Positions 19,121-27,201 are shown, numbered from the stretch's first letter. The stretch: DNA of 64,000 nucleotides from Microvirga lotononidis (GCF_034627025.1 NZ_CP141049.1:496001-560000); one strand, 5' to 3'. The notes: generated by a model not told the origin, from the sequence alone. Numbers and translations: made by a program.

Positions 19121-19606
19121 TTATCGAGAAGGCGGATCCACAGGCAGGAGTTTGAAAGGTGTGATGGCACTATCGGGGATCGGCGCACTGTATCTCACCT
19201 GGCCGGTGATCTTGAACACCGGGGCCCAAGGGATTACGCCGGCGTCCCATTCGGACTGGGTGTAGCCCAGGACTAGGATGTCATCGGCCATGATTTGCGC
19301 TTCCTGATCCATATCTGGCAGCAGGTGCGCCGGGTCTAGGACCGTCGTGTCGACCTCGAGGACAATCAAGTCGACCGGCCACTCTTCACCCCGATTGCAA
19401 TCAGCGTAGTTCGTGGCGATCCCGACTTCGTCTGTCGGAAAAATGACCGGCACATCCCTACTCGAATGCATGCTCGGTTTCAGGCCATGGTCTTTGATCT
19501 GACCATGAACAGCGGGGGCCCAGATGCCGTGATTGTCGGTGGCATTGGGATTGTATCGATAAAGAGGGGTTGCGTGGAAAAGCGTACGCGGGAGAACAGC
19601 TGTCAT
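19121..19606 (-). CDS. Unknown protein, possibly ADP-ribosyltransferase-like fold
   Basis: 161 residues from ATG 19606 (MTAVLPRTLFHATPLYRY). I do not recognise the family. The arrangement LFHATPLYRY, then GQIKDHGLKPSM, then EVGIATNYADC and WPVDLIVLEVDTTVLD loosely recalls ART/RNA 2'-phosphotransferase-like folds in which an H-x-T motif is followed by a G-L-x-P turn and a V-x-x-x-D strand. The frame is open upstream to 19669, but that part runs through a terminator hairpin, so the later start is preferred. It sits between the Mom-like gene and the methyltransferase fragment, each with its own terminator. Confidence 0.55.
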   Translation of the reverse strand: MTAVLPRTLFHATPLYRYNPNATDNHGIWAPAVHGQIKDHGLKPSMHSSRDVPVIFPTDEVGIATNYADCNRGEEWPVDLIVLEVDTTVLDPAHLLPDMDQEAQIMADDILVLGYTQSEWDAGVIPWAPVFKITGQVRYSAPIPDSAITPFKLLPVDPPSR

Positions 19607-19617
19607 CAGAAAGCCAA

Positions 19618-19652
19618 AACCCCGCGCAGCGATGGGACAGCTGCACGGGGTT
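19618..19652 (-). terminator. Intrinsic terminator after the methyltransferase fragment
   Basis: Stem AACCCCGCGCAGC / GCTGCACGGGGTT (one mismatch) with a nine-base loop; on the minus strand the tail is TTTTGGCTTTC. It lies between the methyltransferase fragment (ends 19730) and the start of the next minus-strand gene (19606). Same stem layout as 19018-19053. Confidence 0.7.
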
Positions 19653-19729
19653 CGCTGGATTAAGGTCATCTGAGCAAGGACCTTAATGTGAGGATGGCAT
19701 GGTATGGTTAATGGCTGCTTAAGGGAGAT

Positions 19730-20200
19730 CTAGGCTGCCATCCGCTTAAAGAAGCGATGTTGGCCCCCAAGCACGTACTCAAGCATACACTCAGAAGCGA
19801 CCCACCGGCGGCCCAGAGCCTCGGCAACGGCGGCAGTCGTGAGAGAGCCGACGAAGGGTTCAAAGACAAGGTCCTTGCGCCGCGTGAGGAACTTGATGAA
19901 CGTCTCAGGCAGTGCGGCTGGGATCCTGGCTGGATGAACTGGGAGCCCGGCCGCCTTAACGCTCCAGATGTAGTCGGAGTTGCTCTCGGTGTTGGCTGCT
20001 ACAATGAGGTTGCCTGGAATGGCACCACCATTGCCATTGCCGAATCCGCCTTCTGCCATCTTGTATTCGGCTGGTCGCATCGCTGCTTCCTGCCCTTCTC
20101 TCTTCAGGACTGCCTTCATGCTTTCGGAATAGGGGACAAGAACCTGCCGATTGTCAGCATACGGATTGTCCGAGGCAGACAACCTGTTGCAGCCCCCGAA
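19730..20200 (-). pseudogene. C-terminal fragment of an N4/N6-type DNA methyltransferase
   Basis: About 155 residues of the end of a site-specific DNA methyltransferase of the beta-type order: ADNRQVLVPYSESMK, NLIVAANTESNSDYIWSVKAAGLPVHPARIPAALPETFIKFLT, then the SAM-binding motif DLVFEPFVGSLTTAAVAEALGRRWVASE. The N-terminal half with the catalytic (D/S/N)PPY motif is missing because IS6-family sequence begins near 20200-20220. Such proteins methylate DNA in restriction or phage-protection systems; this copy cannot be active. Confidence 0.72.
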
Positions 20201-20204
20201 ATGA

Positions 20205-20831
20205 GCAGACAGGGCTTCCCACTTGGCCGAAATGCTGCAGGAGTGCGGTATCAAGGCCGACCCATCCACGATCTTCCGTTGGGTACAGCGTTATGCCCCT
20301 GAGCTCGAGAAGTGGGTCCGTCAGCACCAGGGATCCCGTTCCGGATCGTGGCGTGTGGATGAAACTTATGTGCGGGTCGGTGGGAAATAGAAGTACCTGT
20401 TCCGTGCGGTCGACAAGCATGGGCAGCTGATCGACTTCATGCTCTCCAGTCGTCGCAACACCCGAGCCGCGTATCGTTTCTTGCCCAAAGCCCTCAATAT
20501 GATGAGCGACTATCCTCCATGCTCGACTACAACCGACAAACTGGCCTCATACCCGAAGGCCATCCGACGCTTACAAAGCGAAGGGCTGCCGGCGAAAGAT
20601 GTCGAGCATCGGACCTCGAAATATCTCAACAATGTCATTGAGGCGGATCACGGCGCGCTCAAGCGGATGATCCGGCCGACCCGTGGCTTTCAGAGGATGA
20701 AAACCGCCTCCGCGACCCTTAAGGGATTTGAGATCATGCGGATGATCCGCCGCGGCCACTGCGTCCTTCCACAGCCTGGCGCGACAGGCGAAATCCGTCT
20801 TGTGAACCAGCTCTTCGGTCTTGTCGCCTGA
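20205..20831 (+). mobile_element. Truncated IS6-family (IS26-like) transposase remnant
   Basis: The plus-strand frame reads LAEMLQECGIKADPSTIFRWVQRY, then WRVDETYVRVGGK, a stop codon TAG at 20388-20390 exactly where the family has Trp, then KYLFRAVDKHGQLIDFMLSSRRNTRAA, TTDKLASYPKAI, NNVIEADHGALKRMIRPTRGF. The DDE residues (D of RVDETY, D of TTDK, E of NVIEADH) are all present. The first 30 or so residues are missing at the junction with the methyltransferase fragment, no terminal repeats were found, and the nonsense codon disables it. It explains the loss of the methyltransferase 5' half. Confidence 0.8.
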
Positions 20832-20856
20832 GCAATCCACTCAGGCTGAGTTCGTC

Positions 20857-21033
20857 ATGTCCATTCCAGGTTCATGCACCCAAGCCATCCTTCTTCCAAG
20901 TGAGCAGGATCGGATTCACGGACTGGTGATTTCCGGCACAGACAAAGCGCAGATCGCGAAAAGGATCGAAGCCTACATAAAGCGCAACGGCTGGGTGGGG
21001 ATCAGCATGGTGCGCTTATTGATATGGGCCTAG
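20857..21033 (+). CDS. Small hypothetical protein next to the IS6 remnant
   Basis: 58 residues beginning MSIPGSCTQAILLPSEQDRIHG, not recognised. It ends at the start of the next frame (TAG inside the following ATGGGCCTAG), as if translationally coupled to it. Possibly the broken 5' part of that gene. Little supports it apart from the adjacency. Confidence 0.3.
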   Translation: MSIPGSCTQAILLPSEQDRIHGLVISGTDKAQIAKRIEAYIKRNGWVGISMVRLLIWA

Positions 21034-21317
21034 CGGCCTTTTGGCAGCATCCGTGCTTCGAAAAGCTCGATCCGACCGCGAGAGAGAAGATCGTACGTTT
21101 CGCTTCTATGCGGGAACACATAAACGATAAGGCTTGCGAGATTTACGTCGGCACTACAGGCGAGGGTAAGCAACCCAATTTCCGATTGAAGTTCCCGAAT
21201 GGCGACGAGGATCATAATGGAGCCACGTATGATCCGGTGTCTAAGGGATTCAAACCCAAAGACGACATTAATAATCCAGAGAATTTAGCCCGCTTATTCA
21301 TCAGAAAACTCTCGTAG
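21024..21317 (+). CDS. Hypothetical protein
   Basis: 97 residues, not recognised. The sequence looks coding: LDPTAREKIVRFASMREHINDKACEIYVGTTGEGKQPNFRLKFPNGDEDHNGATYD, charged and without low complexity. Its GC is lower than its neighbours, as expected of acquired DNA. It overlaps the preceding short frame by 10 bases and is convergent with the CarD gene. Confidence 0.5.
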   Translation: MGLAAFWQHPCFEKLDPTAREKIVRFASMREHINDKACEIYVGTTGEGKQPNFRLKFPNGDEDHNGATYDPVSKGFKPKDDINNPENLARLFIRKLS

Positions 21318-21335
21318 GCGTCGTCTGAACTCAAA

Positions 21336-21373
21336 CGCGATTGGCGGCGCACGTCTTTCCCTTCCGGCGCCGC
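21336..21373 (-). terminator. Hairpin downstream of the CarD gene
   Basis: GCGATTGGCGGCGCA ... GGCGCCGC: an imperfect stem 13 bases after the CarD stop codon, followed on the minus strand by cgcgtttg. The left arm is the same sequence as that of the hairpin at 22513-22553. Confidence 0.45.
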
Positions 21374-21385
21374 TACTCGAGGCAG

Positions 21386-21931
21386 TCAGGCCGCGGCTTC
21401 GCTCTCTGCCGATTTGCCTGGTCGAGGAGCGCTGGCCAAGCTCTGTTCAATGAGCTTGCGGGCTTCTGTGTCGGTGATTTGGTTCACCGCTGCGACCTCC
21501 TTGATCATGAAGTCCAGAGCACCCTCGAAGATCTGCCGCTCACTGTAGGAAGCTTCTTCCTGCTGCGGGCCTCGGTTCAGATCCCGCAGAACCTCAGCGA
21601 TAGCGACGAGATCCCCGGTTCCGATGCGCTCCTGGAAATCTGCCGCACGGCGGTTCCACATGCCGCGCTTTGCGCGAGCCTTTCCGCTGAGAACCTCAAG
21701 GGCCTGCTTGACGACAGCCGGCTCCGATAATTTCCTCAAGCCGCTGCTTTTCGCCTTTGCCAATGGGATGCGAACCGTGAGTTTGCCAGAGTCGAAAGTG
21801 ATCACGAGGAGTTCGAGTTTGAATCCAGCGATCTCTTGCTCCCCAATTCCTGTGATCAGACCGACGCCATGGCTCGGATAGACGACTGCTTCGCCAGTCT
21901 GGAAGGTCAGAGCGTTGTTCTTCGTCGTCAT
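21386..21931 (-). CDS. carD: CarD-family transcriptional regulator
   Basis: 181 residues. CarD binds the RNA polymerase beta subunit and stabilises open promoter complexes. N-terminal RNAP-interacting Tudor-like domain: FQTGEAVVYPSHGVGLITGIGEQEIAGFKLELLVITFDSGKLTVRIPLAKAKSSGLRKLS; C-terminal DNA-binding helical domain: KRGMWNRRAADFQERIGTGDLVAIAEVLRDLNR through EASYSERQIFEGAL. The ATG at 21931 has AAGGAG ten bases upstream; a longer frame reaches 22075 without support. It is probably an extra copy of the chromosomal gene. It is last in a minus-strand row that starts at 24372. Confidence 0.92.
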   Translation of the reverse strand: MTTKNNALTFQTGEAVVYPSHGVGLITGIGEQEIAGFKLELLVITFDSGKLTVRIPLAKAKSSGLRKLSEPAVVKQALEVLSGKARAKRGMWNRRAADFQERIGTGDLVAIAEVLRDLNRGPQQEEASYSERQIFEGALDFMIKEVAAVNQITDTEARKLIEQSLASAPRPGKSAESEAAA

Positions 21932-22218
21932 GCAGAAATGATCTCCTTGAGCTACAGACGGTTCTGATGCTGAGCCGATCTGTGTCGCAGACGTCGAACT
22001 CCCTACGCTCGCGAGGGAGCGTAGATGATTTGAACTCGATATCTTTGGCGCGGTTCCCGCATATCGGATTCCCACCGTGGCTGTGCAAGGGGGAGGTTCA
22101 ACGATGGTCTACGCTCGCTACGCTGGAGCTGTTACGGCGCGGTCTCATTCTCAGAGACTTGATGGCGCCGCTTAGATGCAATTCGACAACGGTAGGGTGC
22201 TTTTGGTTAACGTTCCGT

Positions 22219-22482
22219 TTACGAGAGCGGAATCGGCTTCAAACCGGACAAGGGTGGCTTAAGTCCTGCCCTCTGCCGGGCTCGACGCCGAAGTTCTTGG
22301 CAGCCGGCATCGAGACTGGCTCCTGGCGGGTTGATGTGTTCGTAGTCGCCCCAGAAGGCTTTTCGGCCTGCAGGTGACCGATCAATGCCGGCAAGGATCT
22401 CCAATTGTCCAATCGTACTGGCCGCCCGGAGAATTTTCTCGATCGGATGTTCCGGCGGTGGTTTCCTCCGGCTACTAGACAT
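22219..22482 (-). CDS. Hypothetical small protein
   Basis: 87 residues starting MSSSRRKPPPEHPIEKILRAASTIGQLEIL. AAGGAG lies five bases before ATG 22482, an excellent site, and rules out the upstream ATG at 22551. Rich in Pro and Arg, no membrane segment, no known domain. It follows the DpdA-like gene and its terminator. Confidence 0.6.
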   Translation of the reverse strand: MSSSRRKPPPEHPIEKILRAASTIGQLEILAGIDRSPAGRKAFWGDYEHINPPGASLDAGCQELRRRARQRAGLKPPLSGLKPIPLS

Positions 22483-22512
22483 GGATTCTCCTTGGTGAAA
22501 GTGGACTGAGGG

Positions 22513-22553
22513 CGATTGGCGGCGCAACCCCTTCCCTCCTGGTGCCGCCAATC
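22513..22553 (-). terminator. Hairpin after the DpdA-like gene
   Basis: CGATTGGCGGC / GCCGCCAATCG, an 11-bp perfect stem with a 19-base loop, eight bases past the stop codon of the DpdA-like gene. The U tract is weak. Related to the hairpin at 21336-21373. Confidence 0.55.
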
Positions 22554-22560
22554 GAAGCTG

Positions 22561-23664
22561 TCAGGCAGCCAAAGCTAACTTTGGGATCGAAGCGGTCTCG
22601 GCTTCACCGTCATCGCAGGTGAAGGCCAGTACGCTCTCATCATGACGCTGCTGCCAGTCGATCTCCCCTGCCTCGAGGAGTTCGCGCATCTGCTCACGGG
22701 CGCAATGAAGTCGTGCCTCGAACGGGCTTAAGGGGGCTGGCATTCTCAGATCGAGAAGCGCCGGAGGATGGCGGTTTTCGCCGGCCGGAGCCTGAAGGGC
22801 TTCGATCTGCTTCAGGTACCATTCGGTCATGATCTGGGCGAGGAAGCGGTTGGTTTTGCTGATCCCGGCTTCCCGCGCCTCGACCCTGGCCTTCGTGCCG
22901 TAGGCCTGAGAGTCGACGGTCGCCACGCGGGAATGCTGGCGGAGTTCGGCCGCCCCTATACCTTTGAGACCGAACAGGTGAAGCTGGATGCTGGTCCCGC
23001 GGAGTTCCCGGTCGAGGGTTTCGATGACCTGCAGAATGCCCTGCGGCCCATGAAGGTGCCGCCGGCACATGGAGCCGACGCCAATGATCGGAAATCCCGA
23101 GAGATGGGCATCCGCTCCAGGCAGCGGACGTAATCCTCCGGCAACCAGCCCTGTAACACAGGCATCAAGCGGTTGAGGATGCCCCGTTCTCGGGCGCCGC
23201 GGATGCAGGCCCGATTGAGGTCCACCGTCTCGGAGATCCTGTCGAGGACCAGATCGCGGTTTCCGGCGATTTCGGGTTCCACGCAGAGGTCAGCGGATGA
23301 GGTCCATTTCCAGGGATAGGCCGCGCACAAGTCGAGGTATTCATCCACGGACCAAGGCGGTGCGCGGTAACGACTTGCAGCCGCGAAATCCGCGCTATCA
23401 AGATACGCCTCTAAACCATTGAGATAGTGTAGGTTATTGGTTCTGAACCCGTGCCAGACGGGAACGCCGCTGTTGTCCTTCTTCCGAATGGAAAGGGCGT
23501 TCGCACTGATCAGAACCGGCGCATTCAGGGATCGGGCGGCGTCGATTAGCGGCCCTCTCATGACATGAGGGAGGCCGTAGCAGAAACTTGAGCATGAGTT
23601 CTTTGTCCGGAAGGGCGGGGTTGGGGATCGCAACGGGCAAAGAAAAAGGACCGGCGGAAATCAC
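22561..23664 (-). pseudogene. DpdA/TGT-like 7-deazaguanine DNA transglycosylase, two frameshifts
   Basis: Three frames together encode about 367 residues. Start GTG 23664 (GGAGGG four bases before) gives PFSLPVAIPNPALPDKE then LMLKF; after a one-base shift near 23583-23586 the frame reads CYGLPHVMRGPLIDAARSL through PEDYVRCLERMPIS; after a second shift near 23099-23106 it reads GFPIIGVGSMCRRHLHG, LHLFGLKGIGA, RVATVDSQAYG, TNRFLAQIMTEWYL. The GxGSxCRR, LHLFGxK and SxDSQA motifs are those of tRNA-guanine-transglycosylase-like proteins of the DpdA group, which place 7-deazaguanine bases in DNA. One shift is an extra T, the other a missing base. No preQ0 synthesis genes (queC/D/E, folE) are in the window. 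Confidence 0.65.
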
Positions 23665-23714
23665 CGATCCCTCCGACTTTTCAGCATGTTAGAGAAATAG
23701 CTTAAGCTGCCACC

Positions 23715-23834
23715 TCAATGGTGCTCATGCCGCTGTTTACGGTAGTGCCGATGGTTGAGCCATGCGGCACCCCATGCCATTCCCAGAACGAGAGCCGGGG
23801 TGATGACGAAAGCCAGTAACGCAGTTCCATTCAT
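23715..23834 (-). CDS. 39-residue membrane peptide, translationally coupled
   Basis: MNGTALLAFVITPALVLGM, then AWGAAWLNHRHYRKQRHEHH: one hydrophobic helix followed by a basic, His-rich tail. Its ATG overlaps the stop of the preceding membrane-protein gene by four bases (ATGA), which strongly suggests coupled translation. No family is recognised; the single-span topology suggests a partner of the upstream membrane protein. Confidence 0.6.
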   Translation of the reverse strand: MNGTALLAFVITPALVLGMAWGAAWLNHRHYRKQRHEHH

Positions 23835-24136
23835 GGCTCTAAATCCCTAAGGACAAATCTTGCTGCAAAATGTATCCCAGCCGACGTACCAAGGAAACCC
23901 AGAACGGCCAGGCCAAGTTGCCATGGTGCTACATTTTGCCCAAATCCGTTGATCTGGAATATGATGCCGACGATCGGAGATGCAACCCCTAAGGTTAGAA
24001 CTGCCGACGACGCTCGATCGATGTTGCTGGCGAGAAGTTTGATCCGCTCGTTTCGGATGTGCTTCATCTCAAGCCGCCTCCCTCCTGGATCTGAGTCCGG
24101 TTGAACTTTCTGGGGTTTGTCTTCCCTTTCGCTCAT
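23831..24136 (-). CDS. Small two-span membrane protein
   Basis: 101 residues. A charged N-terminus (SEREDKPQKVQPDSDPGG) and the segment MKHIRNERIKLLASNIDRAS precede two hydrophobic spans, AVLTLGVASPIVGIIFQI and PWQLGLAVLGFLGTSAGIHF. Proteins with the 'ERxKLLA' lead and two helices are common in rhizobial accessory DNA, function unknown. It overlaps the 39-residue gene downstream by four bases. Confidence 0.6.
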   Translation of the reverse strand: MSEREDKPQKVQPDSDPGGRRLEMKHIRNERIKLLASNIDRASSAVLTLGVASPIVGIIFQINGFGQNVAPWQLGLAVLGFLGTSAGIHFAARFVLRDLEP

Positions 24137-24156
24137 TGGGAGGGCTTCTAGGTTCC

Positions 24157-24372
24157 TTAAGCGACTTTGGTGCCGCCGCGTGCGGCGATGGCTTCCAAGG
24201 CTGCCTCCGCTCCCTGCTGCAGGCGCAGGTCAGACAGCTGCTGGCGCAGGCTCAGGTACAGCGGCCGGAAAGCTGGGCCATTCCTTTCCACGAGATCGGC
24301 GAGGATATTGACGGCCTTGAGGAGCTTTTCCTCGGTGATGGGTTCACGGTCATGGGTGGGCAAAGCCGTCAT
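24157..24372 (-). CDS. Hypothetical small helical protein
   Basis: 71 residues, MTALPTHDREPITEEKLLKAVNILADLVERNGPAFRPLYLSLRQQLSDLRLQQG. Predicted mostly alpha-helical. AAGGAG lies seven bases before the ATG. It begins the minus-strand row that runs to CarD. No family recognised. Confidence 0.6.
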   Translation of the reverse strand: MTALPTHDREPITEEKLLKAVNILADLVERNGPAFRPLYLSLRQQLSDLRLQQGAEAALEAIAARGGTKVA

Positions 24373-24537
24373 GGTGCGTACTCCTTACAAACGAGGAGGC
24401 ACACTGCCGCGATCGTCTTGATACAAGGTTAAGCTTGCCCAAGGCTTCTGAGGGATCCGAGTTAAGTGACTGATCGTGCGGCGTCACCCTCACACAATGC
24501 TGACGCGGTAACTGGCTGTCGGGGAAAGGGGGCTCCC

Positions 24538-24765
24538 ATGTGCAAGAGACAGATCAGGAAGACGCCGGCACCGCCGAAGCCGTGCAATGACAATGAGCCA
24601 CGTACCGTCAGCTTTTTGGCGCCACGGCGGCAGATTGCGTACCGTACGGGCATCCTGGCGGTAGCCTTGGAGCGGACGGAGCGTGTCAGGCTGGATGTCC
24701 TGACTGCGGGTGTGATGACGATCCAGGGGTATAAGGATCCGTTAACCGTCCTCGCGCGACGATAG
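24538..24765 (+). CDS. Hypothetical protein upstream of parA
   Basis: 75 residues from ATG 24538 (MCKRQIRKTPAPPKPCNDNEPRTVSFLAPRRQIAYRTG). Basic at the start, no membrane span. The preceding bases gggaaagggggct give a plausible ribosome site; the longer frame from 24466 is less convincing. It lies 29 bases before parA in the same direction and is probably in the same transcript. Confidence 0.5.
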   Translation: MCKRQIRKTPAPPKPCNDNEPRTVSFLAPRRQIAYRTGILAVALERTERVRLDVLTAGVMTIQGYKDPLTVLARR

Positions 24766-24794
24766 ACGGCCTGATCAAGACTGGGGGAAATGGC

Positions 24795-25460
24795 ATGAAT
24801 GTCGTGGTTTTTGCGTCCCGCAAGGGAGGTTCCGGAAAGAGCTCCCTTGCCGCGCATTTGGGGAGCTACATGGCCGAAAATGCTCGGCCGACGCTGCTGA
24901 TCGATGCGGACCCGCAGGGGTCGCTGGCCCTTTGGCACCGGATTCGGGGCTCTCAGGATCTCGCGCTTCACATGGGCACCAAGCATCTCACCGCCACCTT
25001 GGCGAAGGCGCGCCGCGCCGGGGCTGAATGGGTTCTGATCGACACGCCGCCGAACGCGGACGCCCCTGTCGCCGAGGCGATCTGGCATGCGGACCTCGTC
25101 GTGATCCCGATGCGTCCGGGGCTGTTCGATGTCGATGCCGTCCAGGCCACGATCAAGGTTTGCCGTGAGCTCAAGAAGCCTTATGCGGTGGTGATCAACG
25201 CGGCTCCGGCCAAGAATGGCTCGGAGGATCCGATGGTGGCGGATGCCCGAGGGGCGATGCGGGTGCTCGACATTCCAACCTGGGGTGGTCAGATCACCCA
25301 TCGCCCGGAACTGTCGCTCTCCCTGGCCCATGGGGCTGGCGTGAACGAGTCCCACTTCGGATCGGCTGGATCGGAGGAGATCGGCAGCCTCTGGCGCGCG
25401 CTCACAAAGAGCTTTGACGCGATGAAGGCGATGTCGGGCACCCAGGCTCAATCGGCCTGA
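24795..25460 (+). CDS. parA: ParA-family partition ATPase
   Basis: 221 residues. Deviant Walker A ASRKGGSGKSSLAAHLG at the N-terminus (KGGSGKS), Walker A' region LLIDADPQGSLALWHRI and Walker B ADLVVIPMRPGLFDVDAV mark a ParA/Soj/MinD ATPase. Short ParAs without an N-terminal HTH pair with a small centromere-binding protein; no ParB is beside it, though the small upstream gene could be such a partner. With repC 7 kb away this is the only partition gene in the window, replacing the repAB pair of standard repABC plasmids. Confidence 0.88.
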   Translation: MNVVVFASRKGGSGKSSLAAHLGSYMAENARPTLLIDADPQGSLALWHRIRGSQDLALHMGTKHLTATLAKARRAGAEWVLIDTPPNADAPVAEAIWHADLVVIPMRPGLFDVDAVQATIKVCRELKKPYAVVINAAPAKNGSEDPMVADARGAMRVLDIPTWGGQITHRPELSLSLAHGAGVNESHFGSAGSEEIGSLWRALTKSFDAMKAMSGTQAQSA

Positions 25461-25690
25461 CCGCTACGAACGAGCCAATGGGCGGTCTTCAGTACTGCTG
25501 AGTGACACAGCAGCGGCGCAAGCAAGCGTCTGTGTCACTAGCCTTGTGGCTCTGTCGGTCTCTTACCGAGCGCCGATACGATGTCACTCGTATCGTAGTA
25601 GAAGGGTGTCGCCCCAATCAGGCGCTCACCATGCCGCACGGAAGTTCGAAAAATTGTCAGTCCTTGAGGCACGACGCTAGGCTACCTCGA

Positions 25691-26272
25691 ATGAAACCTG
25701 ATTCCCGCATATACATCACCGGGGCTTCGTGCGCAGGCGTGACGACCTTGGGCCGGGTGTTGGCACGGCGGCTTGCTATCCGGCACTTGGACGTCGATGA
25801 CTTCTATTGGATGCCGACGGACCCTCCGTTCACCACAAAGCGCCCTCCTGAGGAGCGTGTCAGCCTCATCCGTCACGAGCAAGGGAACGACGGGTGGGTG
25901 CTGACTGGCTCCTTCGACGGTTGGGGGGACGCGCTTATCGTCGATGCTGATCTCATCGTGTTCGTCGACACACCGACACCGGTCCGGATGGAACGGTTGC
26001 TGGTGCGCGAACGAGAACGCTACCGAACCCGGATCGAGCCAGGCGGCGACATGCGCGAGATCCATGTCGCGTTCCGCGACTGGGCATCGCAGTATGACGA
26101 CCCTGCATTCTCGGGACGCAATCGGGCCCGGCATGAGGCTTGGCTTTCGGTCCAAGCTGTCCCTGTCCTTCGCCTGGATGGGACGCTTGACGTCGAAGAA
26201 CTCTCAACGACAGTGATGGCTGCCCTGACTGGGGAGCGGCGCGCCCTCCCTTCCAGCGAGCACACAGCGTAG
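25691..26272 (+). CDS. P-loop kinase of the adenylate-kinase / topology-modulation type
   Basis: 193 residues. Near the start, RIYITGASCAGVTTLGRVLARRL is a P-loop with Ala-Gly-Val in place of the usual Gly-x-Gly-Lys: the Walker Lys appears to be replaced by Val, which is odd. HLDVDDFYWMPTDPPFTTKR and WVLTGSFDGWGDALIVDADLIVFVDTPTPVRMERLLVRERERY match the small adenylate-kinase-like proteins annotated as topology modulation proteins. The missing Lys raises doubt about ATP hydrolysis. The frame is open upstream to 25502, but MKPDSRIYITG is the natural start. Confidence 0.7.
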   Translation: MKPDSRIYITGASCAGVTTLGRVLARRLAIRHLDVDDFYWMPTDPPFTTKRPPEERVSLIRHEQGNDGWVLTGSFDGWGDALIVDADLIVFVDTPTPVRMERLLVRERERYRTRIEPGGDMREIHVAFRDWASQYDDPAFSGRNRARHEAWLSVQAVPVLRLDGTLDVEELSTTVMAALTGERRALPSSEHTA

Positions 26273-26439
26273 CGCGCATCGGCACTCCACTCGTTACTAC
26301 CGTCCGTGGGGACATCATTGAGTTGCAAAGGTGCCTCGGATCGGGGGCCAGGATCCCCGCGCTCGCGCGATCTCCCGACGGCCAACCAGCGGACCCGAAT
26401 TTCCGAGAAGCGCCGTTACGCAACGAGGCAGAACCTGAG

Positions 26440-27201
26440 CTAAAGCAGGGCTTGGGTCCCTTGTCTGATCAAGAGCAGGCCGCCAAAGACGACCACCCCA
26501 TCGAGGATCCTTGCATGGGCTGTATGTGAGAGCCCTCGGGTGAGGCGCTTTGCCAAAAACGCTCCCGGTAGCGCGCTCACACCGATCAGCAGTGCCATGA
26601 TCCACGCGGAGGGCGGCAGCGACCCGGCGGATTGAAAGACAAGGACCTTTGCAAGGCCGAGGACGAGCGAGATACCGGCATCCGTTGCGATAACCGCGGC
26701 CCCTTGCAGCCCCGCCGCCAGAAGGATCGACAGCAGCAAAACCCCGGCACCTGATGTACTCCCCGTGATCAGCCCATACCCGACTGCCGCAGCGGCAACC
26801 TGTGATCGGCTCAGATGCCCTCGCACCCGTTTGAGGACCCGACGCAGTGGCACGAGCAGCACCAGCATGATGCCGATCAGCAAGGTGACGGCCGGTCCGG
26901 ACAGGCGGGTGTAGAAATACGCGCCCATGAAGCATGTCGGCAGGGCGACAGCGGCAATCAGGATCGCCGTCCGCCTGTCAAACTCCGTGCGGAAGGCCGT
27001 CACCCTGCTCGCATTCGTCATGAGAGCAGACAGACTGATGATCGGGACCACAAGTTCAGCGCCAACAATGGGGATGAGAACAGGGGGTAACAGGAGGCCT
27101 GTCCCGTAGCCTGTGATACCGCCGAGCAACGATGCGGCGAATGCGACCACCGCAACCAGAACATAGGATGCGGCTCCAACGCCATCGATGAACATGACCA
27201 T
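26440..27201 (-). CDS. TauE/SafE-family anion exporter
   Basis: 253 residues with about eight hydrophobic spans. The TauE pattern is clear: LLGGITGYGTGLLLPPVLIPIVGAELVVPIISLSALMTNASRV in the first half and GYGLITGSTSGAGVLLLSILLAAGLQGAAVIATDAGISLVLGLAK in the repeated second half. Members export sulfite, sulfoacetate or related anions across the inner membrane. No sulfur-metabolism gene is nearby, so the substrate is open. Confidence 0.88.
   Translation of the reverse strand: MVMFIDGVGAASYVLVAVVAFAASLLGGITGYGTGLLLPPVLIPIVGAELVVPIISLSALMTNASRVTAFRTEFDRRTAILIAAVALPTCFMGAYFYTRLSGPAVTLLIGIMLVLLVPLRRVLKRVRGHLSRSQVAAAAVGYGLITGSTSGAGVLLLSILLAAGLQGAAVIATDAGISLVLGLAKVLVFQSAGSLPPSAWIMALLIGVSALPGAFLAKRLTRGLSHTAHARILDGVVVFGGLLLIRQGTQALL

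Noticed and set aside
19018..19652. Integron attC sites behind each island gene
   Set aside because: The hairpins lack paired GTTRRRY/RYYYAAC core sites and bulged R''/L'' boxes, and genes have individual U-tailed terminators.
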